Of a DNA stretch of 12,656 nt, positions 1 to 6,996 are shown in pieces. Where the stretch lies: the NCBI GenBank assembly GCA_902494935.1, contig CABUVH010000043.1, positions 1-12,656 of the forward strand, read 5' to 3'. The position numbers were made by a program, and so were the translations under genes. The notes under the pieces are model-generated. The model saw only the letters and a list, made by a program, of their open reading frames with translations, was not told the origin of the DNA and did not search any database. This DNA is from an uncultured Collinsella sp. Lineage in GTDB: Bacteria; Actinomycetota; Coriobacteriia; Coriobacteriales; Coriobacteriaceae. The stretch's first letter is position 1; every line of letters begins with the position of its first letter.

Positions 1-33
1 AGTCCCCTGCTCTGCCAGCTGAGCTAACGGCCC
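1..33 (-). tRNA. tRNA, probably tRNA-Lys, 5' half only (cut by window edge)
   Basis: Read on the minus strand, the first 33 bases of a tRNA are visible: acceptor strand GGGCCGT, then TA, D-stem GCTC paired with GAGC, and an anticodon stem 5' strand GGGGA followed by CT (positions 32-33). The window stops just before the anticodon, so the amino acid cannot be read. The acceptor start and D-arm resemble bacterial tRNA-Lys, which usually continues with a TTT or CTT anticodon; that identity is an inference from familiarity. A promoter-like pair lies immediately upstream (43-71). Confidence 0.75.
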
Positions 34-42
34 GCGGGTGGC

Positions 43-71
43 ATTGTACCACGGTCTGGGACTATTCCCAA
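43..71 (-). promoter_or_regulatory. Promoter for the tRNA at 1-33
   Basis: On the minus strand, TTGGGA (66-71) and TACAAT (43-48) are separated by exactly 17 bases, and the -10 ends 9 bases before the tRNA 5' end. The -35 box lies partly inside the last codons and stop of the aminopeptidase gene, so tRNA transcription would start right behind that gene. No T-rich terminator separates the two, so some readthrough into the tRNA is also likely. Confidence 0.5.
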
Positions 72-1342
72 CTCCATTGGCCGTTCTGGAAAATCACAAC
101 TTCACGTCCATCAGGCGTAATGCCCGTAATATCGATGTCGTCCGTGCCGATCATAAAATCGACGTGCGTGCTCGAGACGTTAACACCATGCTCCAGGAGC
201 TCCTCCTTGGACATGTCGTACCCACCCTCGATGCATTCGGGGAAACCGACACCTAGCGCGAGATGGCAGCTAGCGTTCTCGTCATAGAGCGTATCGTAGA
301 ACAGAACACCACTTTCGCGGATCGGCGTGTTCTTGGAAATGAGCGCGACCTCTCCCAGGTGAGCAGCGCCCTCGTCAGTATCGATGATACTTGCGAGCGT
401 TGCCTTGCCCACGCGGGCGTCGTAGTCCACCACGCGGCCGCCCTCGAACTTAATCCAAAAATCGTCGATTTTATTGCCGTGGTGGATGAGCGGCATGGCC
501 GAGTACACGATACCGTCGGCGCGCATGCGATCGGGCGAAGTGAAGACTTCCTCGGTGGGAATGTTGGGGAAGAAGGGGTGCCCATCGGGCGTCTTGCCCT
601 TGCCGCCGGCCCACTCGTGACCCTTCGTCATGCCAATCGTCAGATCGGTTCCATTTGCCGCGGTGTAATGCAGGCAGTCGAAACGATTGTCGTTCAGGAA
701 ACGCAGGTTCTTTTCGAATGCGGCGTCATGGAGTTCCCAGTCGCTCTCTGGGTCCTGGCCATCGGCGCGAGCGGTGTGCAGAATCGCATTCCACAGCTTA
801 TAGATTGCAACCTCATCGGCGTCTCCCGGGAACACCTCGCGCGCCCAAGCCACGACCGGAGCGCCGGCGATGCACCACGGATTGATGTTGTAATCCAGTC
901 CACGGCGGAAAACTTTGCACTGCGTGTTCTTTGCCTTAGAAGCTGCAGCGGGCTTAGCGGGATCGATGCCCTTAAGGGCGGCGGGGTCCGCACCCTCGAT
1001 AAAGATAAAGCAGGCACCGTCCTGGGCCAGGGAATCCAGCTGCAGGCGCTTCCACTCGGGCGTCTGCTCAAAATAGCTTTTCTCGACATGCTCGTACGTG
1101 AGCCTCGTCACGGCATCATCGGCCCAGATGACCGTCACGTGGCCGGCGCCGGCAGCATAGGCCTCCGCGACCACCACGCGCGCAAACGGCGCGCACTCAA
1201 CCGGAGACTGAACGACGACTTCCTGGCCGGGCTTAACGTTTACGCCCTTGCGGACAACCAGGCGCGCATAGTTTTTAATCTTGGGCTCCAGGGACTTCAT
1301 ACCCTCCAGGGCCTCTTCGACCGTCAGGGCAGCTCGAATCAT
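62..1342 (-). CDS. M29 family (AmpS/PepS-type) metallo-aminopeptidase
   Basis: Cytoplasmic two-metal aminopeptidase that removes N-terminal residues from peptides, probably in peptide turnover. The product of about 426 residues has the usual M29 length, no signal peptide and no membrane segment. Conserved C-terminal motifs are present: PTEEVFTSP (Glu264/265), LGEVAL (Glu331), ASCHLALG (His360) and THVDFMIG (His393, Asp395), which supply the metal ligands in this family. The position where Thermus AmpT, as I recall it, has a ligand Tyr seems to be Phe367. I chose the ATG at 1342 (MIRAALT) over the in-frame ATG at 1354 because GGAG lies 6 bases ahead of it and nothing SD-like precedes the longer start. 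The gene stands alone, between the terminator of the purC unit and a tRNA gene. Confidence 0.9.
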   Translation of the reverse strand: MIRAALTVEEALEGMKSLEPKIKNYARLVVRKGVNVKPGQEVVVQSPVECAPFARVVVAEAYAAGAGHVTVIWADDAVTRLTYEHVEKSYFEQTPEWKRLQLDSLAQDGACFIFIEGADPAALKGIDPAKPAAASKAKNTQCKVFRRGLDYNINPWCIAGAPVVAWAREVFPGDADEVAIYKLWNAILHTARADGQDPESDWELHDAAFEKNLRFLNDNRFDCLHYTAANGTDLTIGMTKGHEWAGGKGKTPDGHPFFPNIPTEEVFTSPDRMRADGIVYSAMPLIHHGNKIDDFWIKFEGGRVVDYDARVGKATLASIIDTDEGAAHLGEVALISKNTPIRESGVLFYDTLYDENASCHLALGVGFPECIEGGYDMSKEELLEHGVNVSSTHVDFMIGTDDIDITGITPDGREVVIFQNGQWSWE

Positions 1343-1348
1343 GTGCCA

Positions 1349-1352
1349 CTCC
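1349..1352 (-). promoter_or_regulatory. Ribosome binding site deciding the aminopeptidase start
   Basis: GGAG on the minus strand lies 6 bases before the ATG at 1342. It falls inside the codons of the longer candidate start at 1354, so it supports the shorter protein. Confidence 0.55.
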
Positions 1353-1357
1353 ATCTA

Positions 1358-1387
1358 TCTATAGAACAGTAAAAAGGCGCGCCGCAA
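1358..1387 (-). promoter_or_regulatory. Possible aminopeptidase promoter overlapping a terminator
   Basis: Minus-strand TTGCGG (1382-1387) and TATAGA (1358-1363) are 18 bases apart. The -35 falls in the loop of the upstream terminator and the spacer holds its T-run. The expected start site would leave almost no leader and coincide with the SD, which weakens the call; readthrough of the terminator is the alternative. Confidence 0.25.
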
Positions 1388-1401
1388 AAACGACGCGCCT
1401 T
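1371..1401 (-). terminator. Rho-independent terminator of the purC unit
   Basis: Minus-strand stem AAGGCGCG (1394-1401) pairs with CGCGCCTT (1374-1381) as 8 perfect base pairs around a 12-base loop, followed by TTTTT (1371-1375 on the opposite strand). It lies about 30 bases after the stop of the small membrane protein gene, as expected for the end of the purC transcript. On the plus strand the flank is not T-rich, so it acts in one direction. Confidence 0.85.
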
Positions 1402-1431
1402 ATATCTTAGCGATAAGTATGTATGCAAACG

Positions 1432-2007
1432 CTACTTCTTCTTGGAGTCCTTCTTGTCCTCCTCGGCAGCCGCGCGCTCAATAAGAGCGTTGAGCTTGTT
1501 CTCGGACATGCCCTCGGCCTGCGCGCGGTACATGTTGCGCAAGGGACGAATACGAGCGAAGTCATAGATAAAGTCGCCCAAAATGATGACGTAGGACAAA
1601 ACAATGCCGACCATCTGGACAGGGCTGGACACCATGCCAGCGGGAGCGAAGTACAGCGAGGCCCAAATTGCCACGACGAGCACCATGCCAATGGCGAGCA
1701 CAATCCACCAGATGCGACGGCGCTTGGTGTAGTCCTCGTCCTGCTTGAGGAGGATATTCGACACCGTATAGATGCGGTCCTCCTTGGCGCGCTGCTTAGC
1801 CTTGCGGGCGCGCTTCTCCTCTTTAGAGAGGCCCTCGAGGTTCTCGCCCTTCTCGAGCTCTTTGCGGCGTGCCTTAGACGAAGCCGGCACGACGCGAACG
1901 GAGCTCGCTGCTTGGCGGGCGGGCTTAGCAGATGCGGCAGACTTGCGCGCAACCCCGGTAACTTCGTGGGATTGCGTGCGCTTGTTCGTGGCGCTACGGG
2001 TACTCAC
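1432..2007 (-). CDS. Small two-pass membrane protein of unknown function, coupled to purC
   Basis: A 191-residue protein I cannot assign to a named family. The first 90 residues are Ala/Lys/Arg/Glu-rich and look disordered or coiled (for example KEEKRARKAKQRAKE). Two hydrophobic segments follow, about residues 99-121 and 127-147, and the last 45 residues are charged and end in KKDSKKK. Positive charge before the first segment and after the second suggests both ends face the cytoplasm. The start is GTG directly behind the TAA of purC, with AAGGAG 9 bases ahead inside purC codons, so translation is probably coupled. The gene ends before a clear terminator and is the last of its transcript. A link to purine metabolism rests only on this position. 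Confidence 0.8.
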   Translation of the reverse strand: MSTRSATNKRTQSHEVTGVARKSAASAKPARQAASSVRVVPASSKARRKELEKGENLEGLSKEEKRARKAKQRAKEDRIYTVSNILLKQDEDYTKRRRIWWIVLAIGMVLVVAIWASLYFAPAGMVSSPVQMVGIVLSYVIILGDFIYDFARIRPLRNMYRAQAEGMSENKLNALIERAAAEEDKKDSKKK

Positions 2008-2895
2008 TTATGCGTTCTCCTTCATGCTTGTGAACTGGGAGCCCGTGATGATCTGGAAGGCCTCGCGATAGCGCTCGGACGTGCCATCGATGACCTCGGC
2101 GGGCAGGTGCGGGGTCTCCCCCGTCATATCCCAGTTGGCCTTGAGCCAATTGCGGACGAATTGCTTGTCGTAGCTAGGCTGGATCTTGCCCTCCTCGTAG
2201 CTGGCAGCAGGCCAGAAACGGCTGGAGTCGGGCGTGAGGCACTCGTCGATCAGCGTGACCTTGCCATCAATAACACCAAACTCGAACTTGGTGTCGGCAA
2301 TGATGATGCCACGGGTCGCGGCGTACTCGGCAGCGGCCTTGTAGATCTTGAGGGAAAGGTCACGAATCTGCGTGGCGATGTCCTCGCCCACGATCTCGCA
2401 GCAACGCTCGAACGAGATGTTCTCGTCGTGGTCACCGATCTCGGCCTTCGTGGACGGCGTGAACAACGGCTCGGGAAGCTTGGAAGCCTCGGTCAGGCCC
2501 TCAGGCAGCTGGATGCCGCAGACGGTGCCGTTCTCGTCGTAGGTCTTCTTGCCCGAACCGGTCAGATAGCCGCGGACGATGCACTCGATAGGAATCGTCT
2601 GGGCCTTCTTAACCAGCATGGCGCGACCAGCGAGGTAGTCACGATACTCAGCAAACTCCTCGGGGAAATCCGCCGGGTCGATGGAAACGAGATGGTTGGG
2701 GACGATGTCGGCAAACTTATCGAACCAGAATGCCGAGATGCGATTGAGCACCTCTCCCTTAAACGGAATCTCGTCGGGAAGAATGAAGTCGAACGCAGAA
2801 ATGCGGTCGGTGGCGACCATCAGCAGGTTTTCACCGGCATCGTAAATATCACGAACCTTGCCACGGGAATCCGGACGACGCTCCATCGTTGTCAC
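2008..2895 (-). CDS. purC: Phosphoribosylaminoimidazole-succinocarboxamide (SAICAR) synthase
   Basis: Joins aspartate to CAIR with ATP to give SAICAR in de novo purine synthesis; cytoplasmic. Both SAICAR synthase signatures are present: PIECIVRGYLTGS (about 102-114) and IADTKFEFG (199-207). The N-terminal GKVRDIYD, the segment LFTPSTKAEIGDHDENI (about 144-160) and DECLTPDSSRFWP are also typical. At 295 residues it is the long, yeast ADE1-like form rather than the roughly 240-residue form of E. coli or Bacillus. I chose the GTG at 2895 because AAGGAG (2904-2909) sits 8 bases ahead of it; the GTG at 2904 overlaps that SD and the ATG at 2886 is 17 bases from it. The next product, PurB, is encoded about 4 kb upstream. 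The membrane protein gene follows without a gap. Confidence 0.95.
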   Translation of the reverse strand: MTTMERRPDSRGKVRDIYDAGENLLMVATDRISAFDFILPDEIPFKGEVLNRISAFWFDKFADIVPNHLVSIDPADFPEEFAEYRDYLAGRAMLVKKAQTIPIECIVRGYLTGSGKKTYDENGTVCGIQLPEGLTEASKLPEPLFTPSTKAEIGDHDENISFERCCEIVGEDIATQIRDLSLKIYKAAAEYAATRGIIIADTKFEFGVIDGKVTLIDECLTPDSSRFWPAASYEEGKIQPSYDKQFVRNWLKANWDMTGETPHLPAEVIDGTSERYREAFQIITGSQFTSMKENA

Positions 2896-2903
2896 GTGAG
2901 TCA

Positions 2904-2909
2904 CTCCTT
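2904..2909 (-). promoter_or_regulatory. Ribosome binding site deciding the purC start
   Basis: AAGGAG on the minus strand is 8 bases before the GTG at 2895. It touches the first base of the alternative GTG at 2904 and so rules that start out. Confidence 0.7.
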
Positions 2910-2926
2910 ACCTAAATACGACAGAA

Positions 2927-2946
2927 ATGCGGGTTCTTTCCCGCAT
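2927..2946 (-). terminator. Hairpin between kinase gene and purC, possible weak terminator
   Basis: ATGCGGG and CCCGCAT form a 7-bp perfect stem with a 6-base loop, about 60 bases after the kinase stop. On the minus strand only a short T-stretch (TTCTGT) follows, so termination would be weak; on the plus strand GTTTTC follows. It could also be a leader structure for purC, about 30 bases before the start codon. The 109 bases between the two genes hold no convincing promoter. Confidence 0.35.
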
Positions 2947-3004
2947 GTTTTCGCAAACTCGGAGCGGCAGGGACGCGGCCCCTCCTTCACCGAATAGCGA
3001 AAAG

Positions 3005-4570
3005 CTAGTGCTCCATTGTAGTAGATGCCGCGTCCGCCGTGTGCTCGCGGGGCAGATGAATTGTAAAAGTCGTACCCTTTCCAAGCTCCGACTCCACGGA
3101 TATGTAGCCATGGTGACGCTCGACGATCTGCTTGGTCACGGCGAGGCCGACGCCCAGGCCGCCAGCTTCGCGGGCGCGGCTGGCATCGGCGCGCCAAAAC
3201 CGCCCGAAAATGCGCGACAGATCGTCCTTGGCAATACCGATGCCGGTATCAGAAACGGCAATGCTGACGTGCCTGCGGTCACTGAGCACCGACACCACGA
3301 CCCAACCGCCCTCGGGGGTGTAGCGCATGGCGTTGCTCATGAGGTTGATAACACATTGCGTGATCATGTCGGGATCGGCCTCGACGACATCGTCGTGCCC
3401 TTGGGTTTCATCTGCAAAGCGAAGACGAAGGTCACGGTCGGCAAACAGACGCTCCTGGCCGTTCACAATCGATCGCACGAACGGAACCATGTCCACCGGT
3501 TCTAGATTGAGCGGAGCCGTGCTGTTTTCCATACGCGATAGGTCGAGCATCTGCTGCACCAGACGAGCCAGGCGACGCGTCTCGGAAGCAACGGTCTCCA
3601 AATGCTCATCGTCGGTGGGATACACGCCATCCTGCATGGCCTCGACCGTTGCGAGCATGGCCATAAGCGGCGTGCGAAGCTCGTGTGCAACGTCTGAGGT
3701 CAGGCGCTTCTCGTGTTTCATATCCTTCTCGAGCGAGGTGGCCATCTCATCGAAGGTCTCACCCAGCTGATCGATCTCGTCATCACCGCGCAGCCCCGTG
3801 CGAGCCGACAGGTCGCCGTCACGGATTTGCTTTGCGGTACTGGTGATGCGATGAATCGGTTTGGTGAGCATGCGCGACACGAGCGATCCGATAACGACCG
3901 AAATGCAGATTGCAACAACCGCGGCGAGGGCCATGGCGTTAAAGGTCTTCTCCCTAAACGCAGAGTCCGCCTTGGTGAGCAGAGCGTCGGAGCCGATGGC
4001 CCACAGCTTTACCTGTCCGACATGCTCGCCGGAAGACGTTACAATCTCGACGTTAGCAACGCTATCGGAGTCGGTTGGAGCAGACGAGACCGGGCTATGC
4101 GATGCCCTCTTGCCGCTCGTGTCGTCGGTCGTAGCCTGGTTTTCGCGTACATCGGCGGTGGCGCTTGCCGAGGGCCAGGAATCGTCATAAACGATCACAC
4201 CCTTTTTATTGACGACCTGCATGCCCAGATCGTCGGAAACCAAACTCGACGTTGCGACCGTGCGCAGTTCTCCCGCGGTCCAAGAGCCGTTTTCCTCATA
4301 TGAGGTCGCCAACTTCTCGGCAGCGGAATTTGCGATTTCGACGATATTGGAGCGTGTGTAATCCGAAAAGACCGTGCCCCACACAACAGAGACAACGCCC
4401 ACCAGCACCAATACCGTCATGAGCGATGTCAGAGCAAAAGCAAGTGCCATGCGCGAGGGATAGCTCATCGTTGGCCGTGAATCGGAACGAGGCGTGTTCC
4501 AACTAGCCTTGGAACCCGCCTCGCTCTCCTGCTTGTGCTTTTGTCCGATTTCAAAGCGCGCAGGTGTCAT
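3005..4570 (-). CDS. Membrane sensor histidine kinase of a two-component system
   Basis: A 521-residue kinase expected to sense an extracytoplasmic signal and phosphorylate the regulator encoded just before it. Order: cytoplasmic N-tail (1-40), TM1 (about 41-65), external sensor region (about 66-210), TM2 (about 211-233), HAMP (about 234-287), HisKA with DVAHELRTPL and phospho-His296, then the ATPase domain with N-box NLMSNAMRYTP (409-419), G1 box DTGIGI (441-446), F-box FGRFWRAD (455-462) and G2 box GGLGVGLAV (470-478). The external part holds a Ser/Thr/Asp-rich, probably disordered insert at about 134-172. The start is 11 bases after the regulator stop, with AGGGA 8 bases ahead, so the two are co-transcribed. 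The architecture is PhoR/WalK-like; the signal is unknown. ATG at 4468 (Met35) is a less likely start. Confidence 0.93.
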   Translation of the reverse strand: MTPARFEIGQKHKQESEAGSKASWNTPRSDSRPTMSYPSRMALAFALTSLMTVLVLVGVVSVVWGTVFSDYTRSNIVEIANSAAEKLATSYEENGSWTAGELRTVATSSLVSDDLGMQVVNKKGVIVYDDSWPSASATADVRENQATTDDTSGKRASHSPVSSAPTDSDSVANVEIVTSSGEHVGQVKLWAIGSDALLTKADSAFREKTFNAMALAAVVAICISVVIGSLVSRMLTKPIHRITSTAKQIRDGDLSARTGLRGDDEIDQLGETFDEMATSLEKDMKHEKRLTSDVAHELRTPLMAMLATVEAMQDGVYPTDDEHLETVASETRRLARLVQQMLDLSRMENSTAPLNLEPVDMVPFVRSIVNGQERLFADRDLRLRFADETQGHDDVVEADPDMITQCVINLMSNAMRYTPEGGWVVVSVLSDRRHVSIAVSDTGIGIAKDDLSRIFGRFWRADASRAREAGGLGVGLAVTKQIVERHHGYISVESELGKGTTFTIHLPREHTADAASTTMEH

Positions 4571-4581
4571 ATGTGATTTCC

Positions 4582-5304
4582 CTATTTCTCGTCCGACTTA
4601 TCGGTCTTGGCCGGAGCCTCGAAGCGATAGCCGACACCATGGACGGTGTAGAGCCACTTGGGCTTCTTGGGATCATCGCCCAGCTTGGCGCGAAGATTCT
4701 TCACGTGGCTATCGATGGTGCGCTCATAGCCCTCAAAGTCATACCCGAGCACTTTCTCGACCAGCTCCATGCGGTTATACACACGGCCGGGATGGCGGGC
4801 AAGCGTGGTGAGCAGCTTGAACTCGGAAGCCGTCAGATCGACTTCCTTGCCCTCGACCAAGATCTTGTGGCCCGAGATATCGATGACCAGATCGCCGAAG
4901 TCGAGTACCTCGACGGCGGGCTCGTCGGCCTGATGGGCACGGCGGAACAGAGCGCGAACGCGGGCGACGAGCTCGCGCGGCGAGAACGGCTTAATCAGAT
5001 AGTCGTCGGCGCCGAGCTCAAGACCGATAATACGGTCCTCGATCTCGCCCTTAGCCGTCAGCATGATGATGGGGACATCCGAGGTATCGCGAATGGTGCG
5101 GCAAACGCGCTCGCCGGGAATCTTGGGGAGCATAAGGTCGAGCACGACCAGGTCGAACTGATGCTTCTCGAACTCCTCGATCGCGGACTGGCCGTCGCCG
5201 ACGCCCACAACCCAGTAGCCTTCGCGCTCGAGATAGGCAGCGACGGCGTCACGGATTGCCTTCTCATCCTCGACCAGCAGAATCTTTTTTGCATCTGAAG
5301 CCAT
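4582..5304 (-). CDS. OmpR/PhoB family response regulator
   Basis: DNA-binding partner of the adjacent histidine kinase. The receiver domain (about 7-120) has the acidic pair Glu12-Asp13, phosphoacceptor Asp56 in VVLDLMLP, Thr83 in MLTAKG and Lys105 in LIKPFSPREL. A winged-helix output domain (about 138-232) follows, with LTASEFKLL, DSHVKNLRAKLG and the C-terminal hairpin YTVHGVGYRF. Length (240 residues) is standard. The ATG at 5304 is preferred because AGGGGGG (5312-5318) lies 7 bases ahead; an in-frame TTG at 5325 would put that SD inside the gene. A TAAAAT box (5344-5349) could be a -10, without a matching -35. Target genes cannot be deduced from the window. Confidence 0.95.
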   Translation of the reverse strand: MASDAKKILLVEDEKAIRDAVAAYLEREGYWVVGVGDGQSAIEEFEKHQFDLVVLDLMLPKIPGERVCRTIRDTSDVPIIMLTAKGEIEDRIIGLELGADDYLIKPFSPRELVARVRALFRRAHQADEPAVEVLDFGDLVIDISGHKILVEGKEVDLTASEFKLLTTLARHPGRVYNRMELVEKVLGYDFEGYERTIDSHVKNLRAKLGDDPKKPKWLYTVHGVGYRFEAPAKTDKSDEK

Positions 5305-5311
5305 AACACGG

Positions 5312-5318
5312 CCCCCCT
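5312..5318 (-). promoter_or_regulatory. Ribosome binding site deciding the response regulator start
   Basis: Minus-strand AGGGGGG is 7 bases before the ATG at 5304. It lies within the coding frame of the longer TTG alternative, which favours the shorter protein. Confidence 0.5.
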
Positions 5319-5359
5319 GTCTCAATTAGCTAAGAACAAGCCCATTTTAACGCACCTGA

Positions 5360-5398
5360 GCCCGCCGGATGCCGCTATGACGCGGCAGCTCGGCGGGC
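5360..5398. other. Two-part hairpin between the lipoprotein and regulator genes
   Basis: Outer arms GCCCGCCG (5360-5367) and CGGCGGGC (5391-5398) pair over 8 bp. Inner arms TGCCGC (5370-5375) and GCGGCA (5382-5387) pair over 6 bp around TATGAC. No T-run follows on either strand, so it is not a standard intrinsic terminator. It may still limit readthrough from the lipoprotein gene (stop at 5458), or lie in the regulator leader if transcription starts further upstream. The surrounding 150 bases show no other gene. Confidence 0.5.
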
Positions 5399-5457
5399 GG
5401 TACTCACAATTACAACGCGTTTATTCCCCTGTTGGCGCCTTTTTAACCCCTCTAAGC

Positions 5458-6669
5458 TTAAAGAGAGAATAGGCGTGCAGTGACCGTCTCTGGTATACCC
5501 TGGCTGTTGCGCACCGTGGCGTACGTAAGGAATGAGTCCGATTTTCCCGCCGTAGCTGGATAATCGCCATACTCCAAAGCGCGGTCGGGCGACAGCAGCG
5601 AGCCATAGGTCTTGGCAGAGGTGTCGATCAGGAAATGCGACGCCTGTACCTTAACAAGGTATTTATTCTTCTTGCCAGCCGCACATGCGAGCGGCTCGCG
5701 TGACAGAAAGAGGTACGGCCCTCCCTCATTACCGATATACGTGCCCATATTGCCCAGGCTGCCCACGCCGCTATAGGCCGCCTCGATAGAAAACACGAAG
5801 GTATCGCCCATATACACGGCCTCGAAAGGCGAGACTGACGAGGGAAGGACTAGCTGGGCACGCTTGGTGTTGTTGCCGTCGGTCAGATCGATTGCCGTTA
5901 TGCCGTAGTAGACGCCCTCGTCGTTGCGGACACGCGGCGAGATGGTCAAAATGCCGTCGCTCGCGCGCGGGGCCGATGCAAAGCGGCCCGTCGATTTCCA
6001 AATTGTCTCGGCCTTGGATTCATCAAGTGAGCGACGATAGCAAAACGAATCACTACTCGTTTTATTGCCGCCTGCCGAAGGCATTTTATACCAGATGACT
6101 GATGACCCGAACGCCGTAAACAGGGGCGGATCATAGTCCTTGCCACCTCGATCGAGCTCAACCACATCGCCAGAGAGCGAAGCGCCCGACAGATTTTGAG
6201 CGTAGAGCTTCCACGATGAATTGGCAAAGTTCATCTCAACCCACGCGAATACGCCGTCGCCGGCGCGGACATCGTAGAATGCATATCCCGTGCCCTCGAC
6301 AGGATCCTCGATTAATGTGGTAAGCGAGCCATCGCCCAGGTTGAGCACACCGAGCGTGTTGGCGTGCAATGCCGATGCGGGCGCCATCATCGCCGCGGCG
6401 TAATCGCCGTCGCAGTAGTACAGCAGCGTACCCAGAGGCAGCGTCCACGACGCCGCCGGCTCAAGATCGATGTCGACAGCCTCATACTCATCCGTAATCG
6501 AGATAATTTTGGAATCGTCCTTGATAACCTGCGGCTCGCCGGCGGCATCATCACTGGTACCCGTTTTTTTCGAGCATCCGGCAAGCATCGTGGCAGCGCC
6601 CGCGGCAGCCCCACCGAGTACAAAGCCGCGACGCGATATTCCGTTCTTGATGTGATCGGCGATACCCAT
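5458..6669 (-). CDS. Tat-exported lipoprotein, probably beta-propeller-like, function unknown
   Basis: A 403-residue protein with a twin-arginine signal (SRRGFVLGG, Arg13-Arg14), an Ala/Gly-rich hydrophobic stretch and a lipobox LAGC with Cys32. It should therefore be exported folded and anchored by lipid to the outer face of the membrane. A short polar linker follows, then a beta-rich body with repeating patterns such as GVLNLGDGSLTTLI, ITAIDLTDGNNTKRA and DGILTISPR, which suggests a propeller of TolB/WD type; this is inferred from sequence texture only. The start ATG shares one base with the TAA of the upstream TSCPD gene, so the two are translationally coupled. The kinase pair lies downstream in the same direction, which makes a sensing role possible but unproven. 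Confidence 0.88.
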   Translation of the reverse strand: MGIADHIKNGISRRGFVLGGAAAGAATMLAGCSKKTGTSDDAAGEPQVIKDDSKIISITDEYEAVDIDLEPAASWTLPLGTLLYYCDGDYAAAMMAPASALHANTLGVLNLGDGSLTTLIEDPVEGTGYAFYDVRAGDGVFAWVEMNFANSSWKLYAQNLSGASLSGDVVELDRGGKDYDPPLFTAFGSSVIWYKMPSAGGNKTSSDSFCYRRSLDESKAETIWKSTGRFASAPRASDGILTISPRVRNDEGVYYGITAIDLTDGNNTKRAQLVLPSSVSPFEAVYMGDTFVFSIEAAYSGVGSLGNMGTYIGNEGGPYLFLSREPLACAAGKKNKYLVKVQASHFLIDTSAKTYGSLLSPDRALEYGDYPATAGKSDSFLTYATVRNSQGIPETVTARLFSL

Positions 6670-6932
6670 TAGGCGATCTCGGCGCGAGCGGCCTCGATAG
6701 CGCGTGTAAGCTGGTCGGCGCAGGAGGTCTTTTTCATACCGCAGGTATTACCGGCGAGAACCTCGATTACGCGATCGGCAGGAGCGCCCTTGACCAGCTT
6801 GGAGATAGCCTTGAGATTGCCATCGCAGCCGCCGGTAAACTCAACGCCCATCACCTTGTTGCCGTCATCGGAAAGGTCAAGGTGAATATTGCGAGCACAC
6901 ACGCCCTGAGGCTTGTAATCAAACGAAATCAT
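6669..6932 (-). CDS. Small TSCPD-domain protein (TIGR03905-like)
   Basis: An 87-residue cytoplasmic protein matching the stand-alone TSCPD family, related to the C-terminal domain of some class II ribonucleotide reductases. Visible motifs are GVCARNI (Cys12), GVEFTGGCDGNL (Cys36), AGNTCGMKKTSCADQL (Cys64, Cys71) with TSCAD in place of TSCPD. The four conserved cysteines suggest metal or redox binding; the family has no firmly assigned role that I know of. AGGGG lies 6 bases ahead of the ATG. The stop overlaps the start of the Tat lipoprotein by one base. A promoter-like pair at 6965-6993 suggests this gene heads the transcript. Confidence 0.9.
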   Translation of the reverse strand: MISFDYKPQGVCARNIHLDLSDDGNKVMGVEFTGGCDGNLKAISKLVKGAPADRVIEVLAGNTCGMKKTSCADQLTRAIEAARAEIA

Positions 6933-6964
6933 GCGATCCCCTCTCAGAATGTTATTCGAGACGA

Positions 6965-6993
6965 CTATTATCCCCGTCTTTCCCTAAATGCAA
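6965..6993 (-). promoter_or_regulatory. Possible promoter for the TSCPD-lipoprotein unit
   Basis: Minus-strand TTGCAT (6988-6993) is followed after 17 bases by TAATAG (6965-6970), or after 15 by GATAAT (6967-6972). It is just past the purB hairpin and 33 bases ahead of the start codon, the expected place. Confidence 0.4.
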
Positions 6994-6996
6994 CGA

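Noticed and set aside
263..1372. A 369-residue open frame on the plus strand, antisense to the aminopeptidase
   Set aside because: It lies opposite a clear M29 enzyme and shows no domain of its own.
1423..2997. A 524-residue open frame on the plus strand, antisense to purC and the membrane protein gene
   Set aside because: It mirrors real genes on the other strand, has no credible SD, and its composition is that of an antisense shadow; PurC on the opposite strand is certain.
2896..3004. Purine riboswitch or PUR-box in front of purC
   Set aside because: The 109 bases hold only a 7-bp hairpin; I see no conserved riboswitch core or operator pair.
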